56,287 nt of DNA, taken from the NCBI GenBank assembly GCA_002709955.1, contig PAQY01000009.1:1-56287 (forward strand). Direction: 5' to 3'. The stretch comes from Rhodospirillaceae bacterium (lineage in GTDB: Bacteria; Pseudomonadota; Alphaproteobacteria; UBA8366; Aestuariispiraceae). How positions within the stretch are numbered: the first letter of the stretch is position 1; each line of letters opens with the position of its first letter. Both the position numbers and the translations under genes were made by a program. The notes beneath the pieces are model-generated. The model was not told where the DNA came from. It saw only the letters and a list, made by a program, of their open reading frames with translations, and ran no database searches. This document shows positions 35,598 to 43,714 of this stretch, in pieces.

Positions 35598-36377
35598 CTA
35601 ATCAGTACCCTTGTCAGGCACGTCATTGATCCAACTGAGATGGGATCGATCCAGACTTTGTCCCGGCTCTAGATTGCGGATGATGTCCGGCACGGGCCAG
35701 CCGATGCAGTCGTAACAGGCAAAGGTCCAGTCATGGCTCAGGGGCGCGCTCATGACGTAACGATCAATCCAGAACTCGTCAAACTCGGCACGCAGAAAGT
35801 CCTCACCACCGGCAAGCTCAATTACACGGTCCATGAATTCCGGTTCCCCACCTACGATAGTAACGGAGTCCTCGTGCCCAATCAGTCCCCAATCGCCTTC
35901 TCTGGAAATTATGCATCCCAATCCAAAAATTCCAACCGGGCCTTCTGGAAAGAGGGTCCGCGATGCGCCTTCCGTTCGGGGTAAGGTTGTTATTGCCCCG
36001 TTGGAGCCTCGTCCCTTGCCATCAAGGAGTTCAAACGGGTTCATGTGAATGACCTCATCGACACCCCGCTCCACAAGGGTCATGTAAAGAGGTCGCAACA
36101 AGTCCCACAGACCAGTTTCTCGATCTAACTGTACACTTTGTGCCGGAATGTTCCTTGGTATTGATCTGATATAGCCGTACCACGCTGATCCTGCGAATCC
36201 GACAATCTTCCAATTGGGGTTGTTGAAGATTTCTGATCCGAAAGGCTTTGGGCCCGACAAGGAATTAGGGTGGTTGTCAGGAACAAAAACCTTGTTCACA
36301 ATTGGGACGAATAATTGCTCTGTCTCGGTCGCATCAAAGATCCGGTAGTAGCTGTATCGTGAGTATTCAATTTTCAT
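35598..36377 (-). CDS. Immunity-like protein A (259 residues), directly after the toxin-like gene
   Basis: A soluble 259-residue protein, paralogous to the 249-residue product of 33974-34723 (shared FNNP(D/N)WK, SRE-x2-WG and GGEP-x-F-x-DR-x-IEL motifs). The gap to the toxin-like gene is only 16 bases, the normal place for a cognate immunity gene. The conserved acidic GGEPEFMDRVIELAGGEDFL helix could contact a basic toxin domain. No family name is recalled, so this rests on context. No signal peptide, hence cytoplasmic. Confidence 0.6.
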   Translation of the reverse strand: MKIEYSRYSYYRIFDATETEQLFVPIVNKVFVPDNHPNSLSGPKPFGSEIFNNPNWKIVGFAGSAWYGYIRSIPRNIPAQSVQLDRETGLWDLLRPLYMTLVERGVDEVIHMNPFELLDGKGRGSNGAITTLPRTEGASRTLFPEGPVGIFGLGCIISREGDWGLIGHEDSVTIVGGEPEFMDRVIELAGGEDFLRAEFDEFWIDRYVMSAPLSHDWTFACYDCIGWPVPDIIRNLEPGQSLDRSHLSWINDVPDKGTD

Positions 36378-36393
36378 TTATGCACTCCCACGC

Positions 36394-38016
36394 TCAAGGT
36401 TGGTATCGTGTCTTGAAGTTCACAACCACTTGGCGGTTTTCGTTCTTGATTATGACATAATTTGTCGGATGGGTTGTTCCTGATTCTGTTAGGAATGTTA
36501 TATGCGTGCCATCACCCAGACCAAAGACCCGTGTTCTTTTTCCATTTTTTTCAGTTGATTTAATATCATTTGGATTACCGCCCGCTCGCTTCACAATATC
36601 TTCAAATGCTTTTTCTGCATGGTAGACCGGATCTGTGCCGGTTTTAACATCAATATTGGATATTTCATTCCCCGCATTCTCGTCTGTTGTTAACTTACCA
36701 CCACGGATTATTTGTTGAACTGTGTCGCGCACGCGGTCGTTGGGGATGGCGTCGAGATGCCCTTTGAACTTTGTGATGTCGTCCGGATGCGCCCCGCTGA
36801 CATCGATGTCATAGGTATTGCCGCTGGAATCCTCCATATTCAGGATGGTGCCCTGTGGCAGGATGCCGGATTGGTCTTCGGATGCGGGCAGGGTGCCCAT
36901 ATCCTTGTGCTTGCTGCCATCCGGGAAAGTCAGGGAATATCCGCCCAGTGTTTGATCGGACTGGTCAGGGCGGCCTGCGGGCGTATCGTCCAGATCCGGC
37001 GGGTCGGCGGGCGACTGTGTCTGGTTGGGCAACGGCTCCGCTGGCGTAACGCTGTTTTGGCCGCCGGTGATCGCGTCCCAGGCCCCGTCCAGGGCACGGT
37101 CAATATCTTTGCCATATTTATCCCCAAGCTGCTGGCCAAGGTCATGGGCGGCAACACCAGCAGCGGCAATACCTGCTGGTCCTGGAAGCGGTATCGCTTG
37201 CGCTACCTGCACCCCTGTCTCTTGAGATTTTGGGATCAGGCCGAGGTGTTCGGCGACGCCTTTGGCAAAGGCATTGCGGGCCTCTGGTGTGGAGGGCGCG
37301 CTGGTATTTGGGTTTTGCGGCAGGGTGGAGTTGTTTCCCGCTGTCCGGCCTGATGCCTGGCTTGGCGACGCAGCGTTTCCAGCCTGGTCTGCCTGTCCTG
37401 AAGGCGCGCTGGCCTTGGCGGAAAGCGGGGTGGCCTGCATCGGGCCTGGCACCTTATGCGGGCCGGGCGCCAGCATGCGCTCTTTTTCTATTTGCAGCGT
37501 TTTCAGGTCGACAGCCGGATGATCGTTGCGACCCCAACTGCCAGGCTGATAGCGACCGGGATAGCTGATCTGCCAAAGTTTCATGACGCCATCGCGATAG
37601 GCATCATCCTTGTGTTCCGGATGCCAATACCGCGGGTCCTGCATCGTGTCCTTCATGAAATCATCAATTTGGGTCTGAGCGGACGCACCGGGTTGGGGTG
37701 ACGGTTTTTGACGCGCGCGAATGCGCTCAATCGAGGCCTGGATCGGGTCTTCGACGGTCGATGGCGGGTGTTGCGTCGTGTCGATGGCCTTGGGACCCTG
37801 GGTCGGGGTTTTTCCGGTGCCCGCATGTTGAATGACGGGTAGGTTCGGCTTCGGGATCTCAATTTTCGCCCGACCATTCAGAATGTCGTCGGGGATTTCT
37901 TCACGACTTACAAAACGTCCCAGGCTTGGCACATATCGGTAGCCGTATACAGGTCTGACCCGGGCGACCAGATCATCGACGGAAGCACGCGGGAGTGAGT
38001 TTTTGAAGGTGGTCAT
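36394..38016 (-). CDS. Putative polymorphic toxin-like protein, 540 residues
   Basis: Residues 1-430 are Pro/Gly/Ala/Gln-rich: an N-terminal domain (VYGYRYVPSLGRFVSREEIP), disordered linkers, and a hydrophobic PLPGPAGIAAAGVAA segment near 280. At about residue 434 (base 36715) the DNA drops sharply in G+C, by eye from over 55% to about 40%, and the last 105 residues form a compact domain (FEDIVKRAGGNPNDI, TRVFGLGDGTHITFLTESG, end VVVNFKTRYQP) resembling small nuclease-type toxin tips. Composition change at a C-terminal domain plus a following immunity-like gene is the polymorphic-toxin pattern. No Rhs, PAAR, VgrG or signal peptide is seen, so the export route is unknown. Toxicity is inferred. 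Confidence 0.55.
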   Translation of the reverse strand: MTTFKNSLPRASVDDLVARVRPVYGYRYVPSLGRFVSREEIPDDILNGRAKIEIPKPNLPVIQHAGTGKTPTQGPKAIDTTQHPPSTVEDPIQASIERIRARQKPSPQPGASAQTQIDDFMKDTMQDPRYWHPEHKDDAYRDGVMKLWQISYPGRYQPGSWGRNDHPAVDLKTLQIEKERMLAPGPHKVPGPMQATPLSAKASAPSGQADQAGNAASPSQASGRTAGNNSTLPQNPNTSAPSTPEARNAFAKGVAEHLGLIPKSQETGVQVAQAIPLPGPAGIAAAGVAAHDLGQQLGDKYGKDIDRALDGAWDAITGGQNSVTPAEPLPNQTQSPADPPDLDDTPAGRPDQSDQTLGGYSLTFPDGSKHKDMGTLPASEDQSGILPQGTILNMEDSSGNTYDIDVSGAHPDDITKFKGHLDAIPNDRVRDTVQQIIRGGKLTTDENAGNEISNIDVKTGTDPVYHAEKAFEDIVKRAGGNPNDIKSTEKNGKRTRVFGLGDGTHITFLTESGTTHPTNYVIIKNENRQVVVNFKTRYQP

Positions 38017-38052
38017 GCTATTTATTCCCTTTTTGTTCCTTTGTAATTGCGT

Positions 38053-38073
38053 AAAAAAGGCGGAATTCCGCCT
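38053..38073 (-). terminator. Terminator/attenuator-like hairpin upstream of the toxin-like gene
   Basis: On the minus strand, AGGCGG-AATT-CCGCCT (a perfect 16-bp palindrome, 38073-38058) is followed by six T (38058-38053). It lies 37 bases before the toxin-like ATG and downstream of a good promoter, so it may end the small membrane-protein transcript, attenuate the toxin transcript, or both. Confidence 0.75.
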
Positions 38074-38128
38074 GTGCCAAGAAGGTCCTCAGCTTGTGAA
38101 GACAATCCTATTGGTTGCTCTTAGTATT

Positions 38129-38158
38129 TCTATAAACCTATAATTTAATTTATGTCAA
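38129..38158 (-). promoter_or_regulatory. Promoter for the toxin-like locus
   Basis: On the minus strand, a perfect TTGACA (38158-38153) and TATAGA (38134-38129) are separated by 18 bases in very A+T-rich DNA. A transcript would start near 38122 and carry a leader of about 105 bases containing the hairpin at 38053-38073. Confidence 0.55.
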
Positions 38159-38186
38159 CGAATAAAAAGAACAAAGTGATAATAAA

Positions 38187-38450
38187 TTATGTTTGGCTGA
38201 TGCGAATACCAAAATACATGGCGATGAAGGCCAGGACGCCGACCAGCAGCACCAGGGCGGCAATGACCAGAATATTGGGGCCTGATCTGGGGTTCAGGGA
38301 CAGGTTTTTGCCGCCCCCCAATTCCATTTCTATCGCGGCGATGCGGTCCAGTATTTTTTGGGCCGCATCGTCTTTCTGATCCTTCATAGCGCGCAGCATC
38401 ATTTGCAGGCGGGCTAATTCCTGTTCTGCTGCTTCTCTGGATCGGGCCAT
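38187..38450 (-). CDS. Small coiled-coil membrane protein, 87 residues
   Basis: Residues 1-45 form a charged helix with heptads (EAAEQELARLQMMLRAMKDQ), followed by one C-terminal membrane span, NILVIAALVLLVGVLAFIAM (about 62-81). The ATG at 38450 has GGAAGG 6 bases upstream. Tail-anchored proteins of this shape are common in Proteobacteria but I cannot assign a family. It lies upstream of the toxin-like locus, separated by a terminator-like hairpin. Confidence 0.6.
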   Translation of the reverse strand: MARSREAAEQELARLQMMLRAMKDQKDDAAQKILDRIAAIEMELGGGKNLSLNPRSGPNILVIAALVLLVGVLAFIAMYFGIRISQT

Positions 38451-38649
38451 GGTCAACCTTCCGTATCAGGGCTTTGCAAACTGTAACCATTCAGCCTATC
38501 AGCCTTTGACCCCGGATTGAAAGGGGATGACGTGTCATCACGTCCCGCCCAAAATCAGGCCACACGCGCCGCATCAATGCGCGTTGCAGTGATATATCAG
38601 TTTCCTGTAAGGTGTCTGCAACGACATGCAGGGGAAGGGAGTTGTTCAG

Positions 38650-38934
38650 ATGCAAGCTGATTTATCCGCCGCAGAGACGGCTTATCGTGAGAAGGCGCGG
38701 CAGGATGGATTTTCCGACCCTGTGGAGAAGATGGTGGAAGCAGATCGCTTCAACGCCGTGCATACCCATGAAGAGACACTGTTTCTGTTCATTCAGGCGG
38801 GCCAATTGACAGTGGACAAGGCCGATGGCCAGGTGGTTGGCACTCCGGGTAAAACCATCACCGTCGCGGCCGGTCTGGATCACACGGAACGGGCCGGGCC
38901 AGAGGGTGCGATGATCCTGGTATCAAGGCGCTGA
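38650..38934 (+). CDS. Small cupin-fold protein
   Basis: A 94-residue single-domain cupin. NAVHTHEETLFLFIQAGQLT (about 36-55) has the spaced His residues and Glu of cupin motif 1, and the second motif is near GLDHTERAGPEGAMILV. The ATG at 38650 has AAGGGAG 8 bases upstream and is preferred to an ATG at 38626. No partner gene is obvious; the next genes are convergent. Substrate unknown. Confidence 0.75.
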   Translation: MQADLSAAETAYREKARQDGFSDPVEKMVEADRFNAVHTHEETLFLFIQAGQLTVDKADGQVVGTPGKTITVAAGLDHTERAGPEGAMILVSRR

Positions 38935-38964
38935 TCAGGGGCAGGCACCAGTCCGGGCAGGGAC

Positions 38965-39732
38965 TCAGCGGATATCTGCGCCCTGTTGTGGGGAGACTGG
39001 GACGTTCAGAACATGGCCGGACTGGTTCTGATAGGCGTCGATTTCCACCCGATAGACGGTTTTGATTGTCTGTGCCGTCAGCACCTCTTGCGGGTCACCA
39101 TGACAGTGCAGCGCCCCCTCCATCAGCAGGGCGATTGAATCACATTGCCGTGACGCCAGGTTCAGATCATGGATCGCAGCCAGAATGATTGCGTCATTGT
39201 CCTGGGCATAGGACCGCAAGACCGCCAGGACGGACAGTTGGTGGTGCAGATCCAACGCACTGGTCGGTTCATCCAGGATAACCACACGCGGCCTGCGCAT
39301 CAGGCGCTGCGCCAACAGCACGATCTGCTGTTGCCCGCCCGACAGCGTCGCGATGGAACGGTCCGCAAAATCCGAAATCATGAAATGTGCCATCACTTGT
39401 GTCGCGGCGTTCAGATCTTGGTCGGAAATACGCCACCCCAGTGTTTCTCGACGCCCCAGCAGCAGCACTTCCAGCACGGTCAGACGTGACGAAACGCCAT
39501 GGGTCTGGGGAAGATAGCTTACTGTTGCAGTGTCCAGGCGCGCACCGTCCAACTGGATATCACCCCCAAAGGGCAGGTGCCCGGCAATCGCCGCCAACAG
39601 GGTTGTCTTGCCCGTGCCATTGGGCCCGACCAGGGCGGTCATCGTGCCGCCAAACAGGGTCAGATCAAGCGGGGCAATGATGCACCGCCCCGCCCGTGAA
39701 ACGGTTAAGGCTTGAAGCGCTAGATGGGTCAT
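38965..39732 (-). CDS. Iron-complex ABC transporter ATP-binding protein
   Basis: The 255-residue ATPase of a FecE/FepC-type importer. Walker A is GPNGTGKTTLLAAI (about 36-49), the signature ATLSGGQQQIVLLAQRL (about 132-148), Walker B VVILDEPTSALDLHHQ (about 154-169) and the switch His in AIHDLNLASRQ. It powers uptake of a siderophore or haem-type complex through the permease next door. Its start overlaps the permease stop by 4 bases. Confidence 0.93.
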   Translation of the reverse strand: MTHLALQALTVSRAGRCIIAPLDLTLFGGTMTALVGPNGTGKTTLLAAIAGHLPFGGDIQLDGARLDTATVSYLPQTHGVSSRLTVLEVLLLGRRETLGWRISDQDLNAATQVMAHFMISDFADRSIATLSGGQQQIVLLAQRLMRRPRVVILDEPTSALDLHHQLSVLAVLRSYAQDNDAIILAAIHDLNLASRQCDSIALLMEGALHCHGDPQEVLTAQTIKTVYRVEIDAYQNQSGHVLNVPVSPQQGADIR

Positions 39733-40775
39733 TTGCCTGCTCCTTTATGGCTCAGAATGACAGCCATCAGCATCGGTATGCCGGCAATGGCGGTGATAAT
39801 GCCAACCGGAATGGCCGTGCCGGGCGACAGCATTTTGCCCAGAACCGATGCGCTGATCAGGATGATGCTGCCGGTAATTGCCGATAGGGGGATGGCATAG
39901 CGATGATCCTCCCCAATCACGGCGCGGCTGACATGGGGGGCGATCAAACCGACAAAACCGATGGTTCCGACAAAGCACACCGCAGCAGAGGTTAACAGGG
40001 CGACAATGATAAAGGTGCGCTGGCGCATTGCCTGCAGGTTCAATCCCAGGCTGGCGGCATTTGCATCGCCCAGCCGCATCGCGGTCAGGTTCCAGATATC
40101 CCGCAGGACAAAGGGAAGGCAGATCACCAGGATCAGGCCACTGACCGATACACTGGTCCAGTTGGCCTTTAACAAAGTCCCAAACAGCCAGAAAACGATC
40201 TGCTGTAAGACCTCCGGTGACGCCATGAATTGCAACAGCGATTGCAGGGATTGAAAGAAAAACAGGACGGTTATGCCAGACAGGACCAGCATTTCCGGTG
40301 TCGCCCCACGCCAGACGGCAATGACATAGATGATCGCACAAGCAACCAGTGTCATGATAAAGGCGCTGATCGGGATGACCAGAAAGGAAGGCAGCGGTAT
40401 CCAGCCGCCATACATAATGGCCAGCGCCGCGCCAAATCCGGCGGAGGCTGAAAATCCCAATGTGAAAGGGCTGGCCAGGGGATTGGCCAATATGGTCTGC
40501 ATCTGCAGCCCGGCAATCCCAAGGCAGGCCCCCACAATGACCCCCATCACGGTCTGGGGCATTCTGATCTGCCACAGGATGGTTGCGGCGGCGCGGTCTT
40601 CCCCCGCTGGTCCCGCCATAAAGGCCTGTGACAGATCAGCCAATGACATGCCCGACGGACCCGTCAACAGATCCAACAGGACTAGTGCGGCCAGAACGAG
40701 GATCGCCATCAGGATCAGCACGATCCTGCGACCCTCCGCACGGGCATAGCGCGTGCGAATGCTGGTGTCGGACAT
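39729..40775 (-). CDS. Iron-complex ABC transporter permease (FecCD family)
   Basis: A 348-residue membrane protein with about ten spans and the FecCD signatures: LWQIRMPQTVMGVIVGACLG (about 70-89), LANPLASPFTLGFSASAGFG and the C-terminal GFVGLIAPHVSRAVIGEDHR (about 265). It forms the channel of the importer. The frame extends 24 codons upstream into the binding-protein gene; the ATG at 40775, 11 bases after that gene's stop, is the likely start. Confidence 0.93.
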   Translation of the reverse strand: MSDTSIRTRYARAEGRRIVLILMAILVLAALVLLDLLTGPSGMSLADLSQAFMAGPAGEDRAAATILWQIRMPQTVMGVIVGACLGIAGLQMQTILANPLASPFTLGFSASAGFGAALAIMYGGWIPLPSFLVIPISAFIMTLVACAIIYVIAVWRGATPEMLVLSGITVLFFFQSLQSLLQFMASPEVLQQIVFWLFGTLLKANWTSVSVSGLILVICLPFVLRDIWNLTAMRLGDANAASLGLNLQAMRQRTFIIVALLTSAAVCFVGTIGFVGLIAPHVSRAVIGEDHRYAIPLSAITGSIILISASVLGKMLSPGTAIPVGIITAIAGIPMLMAVILSHKGAGK

Positions 40776-40786
40776 GTCGTTTCGCC

Positions 40787-41905
40787 CTATTCCTGTGCCG
40801 GATCCAGGGCCAGGACATAGACACCCTGGGCTTCGATCGGCAGCCATGCCTTATAATAGGCCTTGATTTCCGCATCTGGATCGACATCCGCAAAGGCGTC
40901 TGGATACAGTGCCTTGGCGATATAACGGCCATAGATGAAATCTGACAGGGTGCGTGCGCCCCCATGATAAATGGCATAAACATTGCCAGATTTCGCGGCC
41001 GGCAGATCCGACCAGCCGGGGCGGGTTAGATAGGCCTGCATCCGCTGGCGGGTTAAAGCTGGATCCGCAGAAAATCCAACCTGGACGGACTGGTCCTGAC
41101 CGATCCATTCAGACCCGGCCAGCAGAATGATATCGGGTTGCTGGGCCAGGACATATTCCGGGTTCAGCGGCCCCCAGTTTTCGATTTGCCCCTTGGCGAT
41201 GTTGATTCCGCCCAGCCCTTCGATAACGCCACCCCACATGCCGTTGCCATAGCTATTGCCAATCGATTCTGGGCCCTTTTGTGCCAGTTCGACATAGACT
41301 TTTTTATCGGACGGGCCTGCTTTCGACACACGGGCCATTGTATCCTGATAGGCAGTCTCATACAGGGTGGCCAGGGCATCAGACCGATCCTTCGTGCCCA
41401 TCAAGGCCCCCAAGGCATGGGTGGATGCCAGATGCTTCTCCAATGTCTGGGCGTTGTAATCAACAACGACAACCGGAATTCCCGCCTGGTCAAACTGATC
41501 CACATTCTGCCCCAGGGCTTTCCAGGACCATGCCGACAGGATCAGCAGATCGGGCTTCAGGGATATGACTTTTTCAATTGAAAAATCACCGGTTTCCGTA
41601 TCCCCAATATCGGGAATCTCCGCAATCTGGGGCATCGCGTTCAGATAGGCCTGATACTGCCTGGGGCGCCAGTCTTTCCAGGGGCTTCGGGACAGACCGA
41701 CCACCTTATCGATGGCCCCCGGGCCGGTGATCGCCAGGAAATCTTCATAATAGAAACTCAGTACGACGCGCTTGGCCGGTTCGGGCAGCGTGACCGTGCG
41801 CCCCAGCACATCGACGGTGCTGACCTGTGCCTGTGCGGCGGAAAGGGGGATAAGCATAACAACGAGCAACGCGGCCCAGCCACGCAGTGTGTTCAGGAAT
41901 GTCAT
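40787..41905 (-). CDS. Periplasmic iron-complex binding protein
   Basis: A 372-residue class III substrate-binding protein (FecB/BtuF-like). A Sec signal peptide (WAALLVVMLIPLSAAQA) ends near residue 26. The TVDVLGRTVTLPEPAKRVVL opening and the two-lobed fold with a long connecting helix are typical. It would deliver an iron chelate to the permease and ATPase downstream. No TonB-dependent receptor is in the window, so the outer-membrane partner must be elsewhere. Confidence 0.92.
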   Translation of the reverse strand: MTFLNTLRGWAALLVVMLIPLSAAQAQVSTVDVLGRTVTLPEPAKRVVLSFYYEDFLAITGPGAIDKVVGLSRSPWKDWRPRQYQAYLNAMPQIAEIPDIGDTETGDFSIEKVISLKPDLLILSAWSWKALGQNVDQFDQAGIPVVVVDYNAQTLEKHLASTHALGALMGTKDRSDALATLYETAYQDTMARVSKAGPSDKKVYVELAQKGPESIGNSYGNGMWGGVIEGLGGINIAKGQIENWGPLNPEYVLAQQPDIILLAGSEWIGQDQSVQVGFSADPALTRQRMQAYLTRPGWSDLPAAKSGNVYAIYHGGARTLSDFIYGRYIAKALYPDAFADVDPDAEIKAYYKAWLPIEAQGVYVLALDPAQE

Positions 41906-41989
41906 TGGAAATCTCCATCAAAACCCGGCCTGCGCCTGAAATCGCGCGGGCCGGACAATCAAACGGGATGGGCCGAAATCGGGCCCGAT

Positions 41990-42403
41990 TTACAGTGTTT
42001 GATTGCGTGGTGGAGGACCCCGTGGGGAGGCATTGGTATAAACCACCTGCCAGGAGATATCGTCCGGCGCGGCAAAGAAAATGCGCGCGGCGACTGAAAG
42101 CGTGCAGGCTTCAAACAGGTCGGGTGGCGGTGGCAGCGCCGCGACGGAAACCGTGCGACAGAAATCACATTGCCCCTTGTTGATCGCATTCGGGCCCTGT
42201 GTGTCATCGCCGGTAATACACAAGACCGGAACCGATCCGTCTGGCCCGACATAGCCCCCAAGATCGACCGACCCGTTGGCGGCCGTAAGCGCAAATGTAT
42301 TCTGGGCAAAGACAGCGGGATGATGAACAATCGACACGACCAACAGCGACAGCACGCAAAATATGCGCAGCATTCTGTCTATGGGGCGGGAGATTGATGT
42401 CAT
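41990..42403 (-). CDS. DUF2946-like secreted protein
   Basis: A 137-residue exported protein: hydrophobic N-terminus IFCVLSLLVVSIVHHPAVFA, then VLCITGDD and a CDFC motif, and a Pro-rich tail ending SPRGPPPRNQTL. This arrangement, in which an IC-x-G segment and a C-x2-C motif precede a PRGPP-like tail, resembles DUF2946 proteins, which occur near metal-uptake genes and TonB receptors. It heads the iron transporter operon (84-base gap). The assignment is from pattern memory. Confidence 0.6.
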   Translation of the reverse strand: MTSISRPIDRMLRIFCVLSLLVVSIVHHPAVFAQNTFALTAANGSVDLGGYVGPDGSVPVLCITGDDTQGPNAINKGQCDFCRTVSVAALPPPPDLFEACTLSVAARIFFAAPDDISWQVVYTNASPRGPPPRNQTL

Positions 42404-42487
42404 CGATCACTCTTTGTTGCGATGAACAGCCCTAGCATAAAGACCCTGTGCGCCAAAAGGATATAGTGTCGCAGGATAAGACCGGCC

Positions 42488-43324
42488 CTAAAACTCAGCC
42501 TTCGCGGACATTGCCAATGCGCCATCTTGGCGTTTGGCCCATAGGCTGATTTTATCGGGGGCGTGCCGGCCCTCTATATGAAATGGGGTCAGGCCAGAAA
42601 GTGGGGCAACACCGCGAAACTCGAAGCGTTTCAGGGGCTTGTTCATCGTTGTGCAGGCCAGGTCCGCCAACAGGGTTGCGGTCAGCGGCCCGTGAAATAC
42701 CAATCCGTCATACCCTTCAACCTGGCGGGCATAGTCCACATCATAATGAATGCGATGCCCGTTGAAGGTCAGGGCGGAATAGCGAAACAGCATCACTTCG
42801 GTCGGCATGACCTGTTTGGAGACGTCTGGATCGTCAGGCGCGGGCGCAGGTTGTGGCATTGGCGAACCCGGCGCTGGATCTTCGCGGTAAACGATATCCT
42901 GCTCTTCCGTTACGGCGCATTGTCCGTCCTGGATAATTTCATGCGCGACCGTCACAAAGCACAGGGATCCAGATCGGCCGGATTTCTCTGTGATTGATTG
43001 GATGGTGGAACGCTTCTGTGCGGCTTTTCCCAAAATCAACGGCGTGTGAAAGGTCAGGCGCCCCCCGGCCCACATACGCCGTGGCAGGCTGACCGGCGGC
43101 AGGAAGCCCCCCTTTTTCGGATGTGCATCCCGGCCCAACTCACTGGCCCGTGCAGCCTCCAGGAAATACAGCCAATGCCACAGGGACGGTAAGGGATCGC
43201 CATCCTTTAAGGAAGGTGTCTGGTCTAGGGTCGCCTGCATGAACTGCGCCGGCTGCGCCCGCAGAAGATCCTGCACCTGCTGGCTGTGCCCGATCCAGTC
43301 TTGTAAATGTTCAGCACTAAACAT
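42488..43324 (-). CDS. MaoC/HTD2-type acyl dehydratase (double hotdog)
   Basis: A 278-residue protein with an N-terminal FAS1-like hotdog domain (about 1-140) and a C-terminal MaoC-like one (about 160-278), where NGHRIHYDVDYARQVEGYDG and LVFHGPLTATLLADL form the usual HTD2 signature. Relatives hydrate or dehydrate acyl-CoA or acyl-ACP, including mesaconyl-CoA hydratases. The substrate here is unknown. The start codon lies within a perfect palindrome (43321-43334). Single gene, same strand as the iron operon but with an 84-base gap. Confidence 0.85.
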   Translation of the reverse strand: MFSAEHLQDWIGHSQQVQDLLRAQPAQFMQATLDQTPSLKDGDPLPSLWHWLYFLEAARASELGRDAHPKKGGFLPPVSLPRRMWAGGRLTFHTPLILGKAAQKRSTIQSITEKSGRSGSLCFVTVAHEIIQDGQCAVTEEQDIVYREDPAPGSPMPQPAPAPDDPDVSKQVMPTEVMLFRYSALTFNGHRIHYDVDYARQVEGYDGLVFHGPLTATLLADLACTTMNKPLKRFEFRGVAPLSGLTPFHIEGRHAPDKISLWAKRQDGALAMSAKAEF

Positions 43325-43334
43325 TCTAGAATGT
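43321..43334. promoter_or_regulatory. 14-bp perfect palindrome over the MaoC-type gene start
   Basis: ACATTCTAGAATGT includes the ATG of the dehydratase gene on the minus strand. It may be an operator or form an RNA hairpin hiding the start codon; no regulator is identified. Confidence 0.4.
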
Positions 43335-43714
43335 CCCTTTCAAGCGACAGGGTCCCTATGTTAGGGGGTCGCAATTATCAATTCGAATCTCACGAAATAT
43401 GTGAGGAAAGTCACTCTCTAACGTTATCAAACACTTTATCCATCGACCGGGCTTCCTCGTGAGCCCCGCTTAGAGTTAAACATTCGTACAGCATAAGGAT
43501 AAGAGATCTCAGCGTTCACGGTCCTGTGGCTCTATCCCATGACAACAGATTTACATGGTTCTCGGCAGAAAAAAGCGACTTTAAGAGCCCTTTCATTTAG
43601 GGCGAAGAGTCTTATCCTTATCGATGGTTTCAGAGCAAATTTGGTTCAGGAGGGAAGAAGGCAATGTTATGCTGATCCTCGATTATTTACAGGCTGGCTT
43701 GCAGGAAGAATAGG
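43335..43714. other. Intergenic region rich in TTATC motifs
   Basis: A 380-base gap between the dehydratase and NERD genes, A+T-richer than its surroundings. TTATC recurs on both strands (near 43376, 43424, 43436, 43500, 43612 and 43618); the copy TTATCCATC at about 43436 differs at two positions from a DnaA box. A 70-codon frame here (43539-43751) overlaps the NERD start and is not believed. Function not established. Confidence 0.35.
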
